Made by a program: the position numbers and the translations under genes | Source: Lepas anatifera | Taxonomy: Eukaryota > Arthropoda > Thecostraca > Lepadidae | Direction: 5' to 3' | DNA length: 64,000 nt | Assembly: GCA_034440635.1 (NCBI GenBank) | Contig: JAOTON010001682.1 | Location: 1 to 64,000 of the forward strand | The notes under the pieces: model-generated | Database searches by the model: none | What the model saw: the letters and a program-made list of their open reading frames with translations, nothing else | What the model was told of the DNA's origin: nothing | Shown: in pieces, positions 60,800 to 64,000 of the stretch | Position numbering within the stretch: the stretch's first letter is position 1 | Layout: every line of letters starts with the position of its first letter

Positions 60800-61850
60800 A
60801 AGATAAAGATTTCCAAAACTTCCATCGTGTCAGATCAAATGCAATTAATTCACTTTTCTACTATGCCCTTGCTCCTCCTCTCTAAGCCAAGGTTCGGCCA
60901 CCATCAGTGCCTTACACGTCTTTGGCGCTTTTGGTTACCAGTCCTTTTATCGTATTGGCGCGGCCGCTCTCAACGCTAATAATCACTACCTTTCCCTTCT
61001 AGCACTAGCGCCATCTTTTTTAATAGGGAACGCTGCTGCCCTCTTTATCTTTACCCGGACCCCTGCTGTACGGTTTTGTGAGCTAATCTCAATATAACCA
61101 AGAAAAGAAAATATTACATTATACTGAAAAAAATTAATTTTGTAGTTTTGAAATATATCCATCATACATATGAGACATTGTTCTGTTTTTGGAAATTTGT
61201 GACTTTATGTTTCTTATATGACGTAATAATAATGGTATAGCATTCGTTCTTCCATACCACCCAAGGCCCTAGAATAACACCAACCTTGATAATATACGGC
61301 GGCCTAAGCCACTGCATGGAAAAAAGTAGTTATGGAAGAGAGGAGGTGAAGCGGTTGAGTGTCGTTATTTAGTATTTGAATGGTTAGGTGCCTTTTGGTG
61401 GACACAACGATTCCTCGCGATAATTTTGCAGTAGGTATACTGTCAAATTTTCAAGAAACATAAGCCTAACACGGTTATTTTGTAGAGTGAATGACTTTAG
61501 TTCTGTGTTTTTGGCGTGGTAAGCTACCGTTTTATCTATTTTGAAATTTTGATCGAAATGATTATGTGATAGCTTCAATTTCTCACTTTTTCGCTTTCAT
61601 GTCACGGTTCTTGTTCTTGTGAGGTTCAAGTGTTAATTTTTCTTCATTCATCAGATCAAGATCTGGGTAATCTACTATTGTTACCTCTGTATGCTGTGAC
61701 CTAGGTTGTAATTGAAAATAATGAAAGGAGTAAAAGGGAACATACTGGTGGACCAGAAATTAAGAGAAAATTGAGCTTGAAATCTAATTGATCCATTATG
61801 TATAGCTATAAGGTATCACAGCTTCATCCTCTTCCAAGCATCCTCCGGGA
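60800..61850. other. AT-rich interval without recognisable features
   Basis: No domain-bearing frame, RNA gene or strong repeat was seen. Confidence 0.4.
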
Positions 61851-62067
61851 TACCATGATTGCGGTATTATCGCAGTAGGTGGATCACATCTCTCGGTTCA
61901 AAAGGATCACATCAGAAGGTCCACAGTTCATATGTTCTACCGCTCAAAATGTCTAACTTAAAAAGTCAAACATTCAAAAGGTCCAAAGAGGCGTGCTCAG
62001 ATGCTCAGAGCGGGGTGCATGATAACGCAGAGGCGTCTTAAGGCACCTGATAATAGGAGGCTATGAG

Positions 62068-62500
62068 GGTTAGGTTAGGTTAGGTTAGGTTAGGTTAGGT
62101 TAGGTTAGGTTAGGTTAGGTTAGGTTAGGTTAGGTTAGGTTAGGTTAGGTTAGGTTAGGTTAGGTTAGGTTAGGTTAGGTTAGGTTAGGTTAGGTTAGGT
62201 TAGGTTAGGTTAGGTTGGGTTAGGTTAGGTTAGGTTAGGTTAGGTTAGGTTAGGTTAGGTTAGGTTAGGTTAGGTTAGGTTAGGTTAGGTTAGGTTAGGT
62301 TAGGTTAGGTTAGGTTAGGTTAGGTTAGGTTAGGTTAGGTTAGGTTAGGTTAGGTTAGGTTAGGTTAGGTTAGGTTAGGTTAGGTTAGGTTAGAGTTAGG
62401 TTAGGTTAGGTTAGGTTCGGTAAGGTTAGGTCAGGTCAGGTCAGGTCAGGTCAGGTCAGGTCCGGTCAGTTCAGGTCAGGTTAGGTCAGGTCAGGTCAGG
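62068..62500 (+). repeat. (TTAGG)n array with TCAGG end, left arm of the fold-back element
   Basis: About 64 near-perfect TTAGG units (62068-62390, one TTGGG variant at about 62217) are followed by mixed units and then TCAGG repeats to 62500. TTAGG is the usual arthropod telomere unit. Here it is internal to a transposon and is not a chromosome end. Confidence 0.9.
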
Positions 62501-62765
62501 TGTGTATGCCCTAAATCCCTATTTTCTAGTCTGGGGATATCAACCCTCTTTCCAGAATCTGAGTGCGCCTCTGGTCTGGGTACCACTTTTCGAAATGTCA
62601 TAGAAATATCCCCAAATTCTGCAAGAAAATCCCTAGAGATGAAACAGACGGAGGGAGGGGAAGTTTGAGCAGTGTTAAGTGGTACCCAGACCAGAGGTGC
62701 ACTCAGATTCAGGAAAGAGGGGTGATATCCCCAGACTAGGAAATAAGGACCGAGGGCATACACAA

Positions 62766-63010
62766 TTGACCTGACCTGACCTGACCTGACCTGGCCTGGC
62801 CTGGCCTGGCCTGGCCTGGCCTGGCCTGGCCTGACCTGACCTTACCTGACCTGACCTGACCTGACCCGACCTGACCCAACCCAACCCAACCCAACCCAAC
62901 CCAACCCAACCTAACCCAACCCAACCCAACCCAACCAACCCAACCCAACCCAACCCAACCCAACCCAACCCAACCCAACCCAACCCAACCTAACCTAACC
63001 TAACCTAACC
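62766..63010 (-). repeat. Right-arm array: TCAGG, CCAGG, TTGGG and TTAGG units
   Basis: Read on the minus strand from 63010 it is a few TTAGG, then a long TTGGG run, then mixed TCAGG and CCAGG units. The array is ~245 bp, against ~433 bp in the left arm. The order of unit types mirrors the left arm, but different variants have expanded. Confidence 0.85.
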
Positions 63011-63284
63011 CTCATAGCCTCCTATTATCAGGTGCCTTAGCACGCCTCTGCGTTATCATGCACCCCACTCTCGTGCATCTGAGCACGCCTCTTTGGACAT
63101 TTTGAATGATTGACTTTTTTTAAGTTAGACATTTTGAGCGGTAGGACATATGAACTGTGGACCTTCTGATGTGATCCTTTTGAACCGCGAGATGTGATCC
63201 ACCTACTGCGATAATACCCATGATTGCTGTATCATGATCCCCAGTACTATCCTAATTGCTGTTTCTTAAGTATGGCACTTTCAA

Positions 63285-63620
63285 CAAGATCTTGTTGGTG
63301 TGAGTGCCTTTGGAAACAGGAGAGAGTGGTGCTAATTCTATTAACCTAGTGAAAATTTGCAAGACTGTTGTGAAGGAGGCGACCCTGAAAACCAAACAAA
63401 TGATGAACAACTGTTATAAAGACACAGGAGTGGGCCTTATAAACTAAACAACTAATAAGAGAGGTAGCATTGCATGGTTTGGGTAGGGATGGGCACATTC
63501 TTCTCCCTGGTATATTGGGGATTACTGTAAATTTAAGGTGGCTGGTGGTGTGAATTTGTGTGAGAAGTTACGATGGCTGGTGTGTTTGTCTGGCCTGCTG
63601 CCATACTTTCCAGACAGGCT
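63285..63620 (-). repeat. Dispersed repeat R, inverted copy
   Basis: This is the reverse complement of the 58200-58800 segment. Landmarks are ACAAATGATGAACAACTG, TATAAAGACACAGGAG and CTGCTGCCATACTTTCCAGA. No gene is present; the last ~380 bases of the window show nothing recognisable. Confidence 0.6.
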
Positions 63621-64000
63621 GATTGTCCATCACGCTCCTCATATATATGTATGTCTCCCTTGTATGAGGCTCAGAAAGGAAAACACAAAGCAACAAGGAA
63701 GTTTGGGGGTAGTTATTTTCCGCACACCATTTCTGAGCAGTCTCACGGTAATTACTGCTGGTCAAGTGATGTATGGAAACTAAACTCCAGAAGAGCTGGA
63801 TCCATATGCATATATTAACAGTAAAAAAGACACAGTACATGGCAAAACATACTCTCCTAGGACACCAAGCAAAAATACTAGACAGTCTGCACATAAAGCT
63901 GTGTTTTTGGCGATCCGACAGGATAAAGGCTGAGAGACTCGGCACGAACGTCGAGAAAAATACGATAAAAAAGGCTGGAAGAGTCTGCCGTTTTATTTAT

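Larger units (their letters stand above)
61863..63218. mobile_element. Fold-back transposon (1,356 bp) with telomere-like arrays in its arms
   Basis: The element is one long imperfect palindrome. The ends are GGTATTATCGCAGTAGGTGG and its complement; the outer arms share AGAGGCGTGCTCAGATGC-like text, and the inner arms share GGTACCCAGACCAGAGG-like text. The centre is near 62636. CATGATTGC lies directly outside both ends (61854-61862 and 63219-63227), a 9-bp target-site duplication. Such a duplication and long inverted repeats fit a Mutator-like or fold-back element. No transposase is encoded, so it is non-autonomous. Confidence 0.82.

Noticed and set aside
62068..62500. Chromosome end or true interstitial telomere
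   Set aside because: The array is inside a palindromic element flanked by a 9-bp duplication, with complementary arrays in the other arm and ordinary sequence beyond it.

Overview
The window is repeat-dominated DNA from a eukaryote, most likely an arthropod. The Rep/helicase gene has a GT-AG intron and no bacterial signals, and a TTAGG-type array (the usual arthropod telomere unit) is present, although here it lies inside a transposon. GC-rich coding islands sit in AT-rich surroundings. I cannot name the species. No rRNA or tRNA gene and no complete host gene is visible.

About two thirds of the window (1-43,745) is a head-to-tail array of Helitron rolling-circle transposons, all on the + strand. 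Each unit starts TCTTATATATAATTTATAAA and ends with a 6-bp-stem hairpin, 8 bases and CTAG. At three junctions CTAG abuts the next TC start with no base between. The units are A (1-3,834, 5' end outside the window), B (3,835-7,003, 3'-truncated), C (7,046-15,336), D (15,337-38,736) and E (38,737-43,745, ending in a TA microsatellite). Their bodies are built from a ~152-bp satellite (S), a ~210-bp module (M) and a GC-rich module with GCGAAGC mini-hairpins (H).

Unit D is the candidate autonomous element. It carries an apparently intact two-exon Rep/helicase gene (24,490-30,167, 1,537 aa) whose intron splits the HUH-motif neighbourhood. On the opposite strand it carries an apparently complete SGNH-hydrolase domain (36,883-37,389), an unusual cargo. 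Between them lie duplicated AT-rich segments, a fold-back insertion with a 12-bp target duplication, and exon-like fragments. D can plausibly supply the transposase for the coding-deficient units A, B, C and E.

From 43.7 to 64 kb the DNA is mostly non-coding: a palindrome around (TA)n, two minisatellites, a ~440-bp MITE with TTAA at both ends, a family with CATAGGCGGATCCAGG termini (one copy with a 9-bp target duplication), nested inverted repeats at 54-55 kb, and a 1,356-bp fold-back element (61,863-63,218) whose arms contain TTAGG/TTGGG-type arrays and which is flanked by a 9-bp duplication. The only host-gene candidate is one exon of a quiver/Ly6-uPAR-like protein on the minus strand (52,671-52,830), which needs a frame change to read through.
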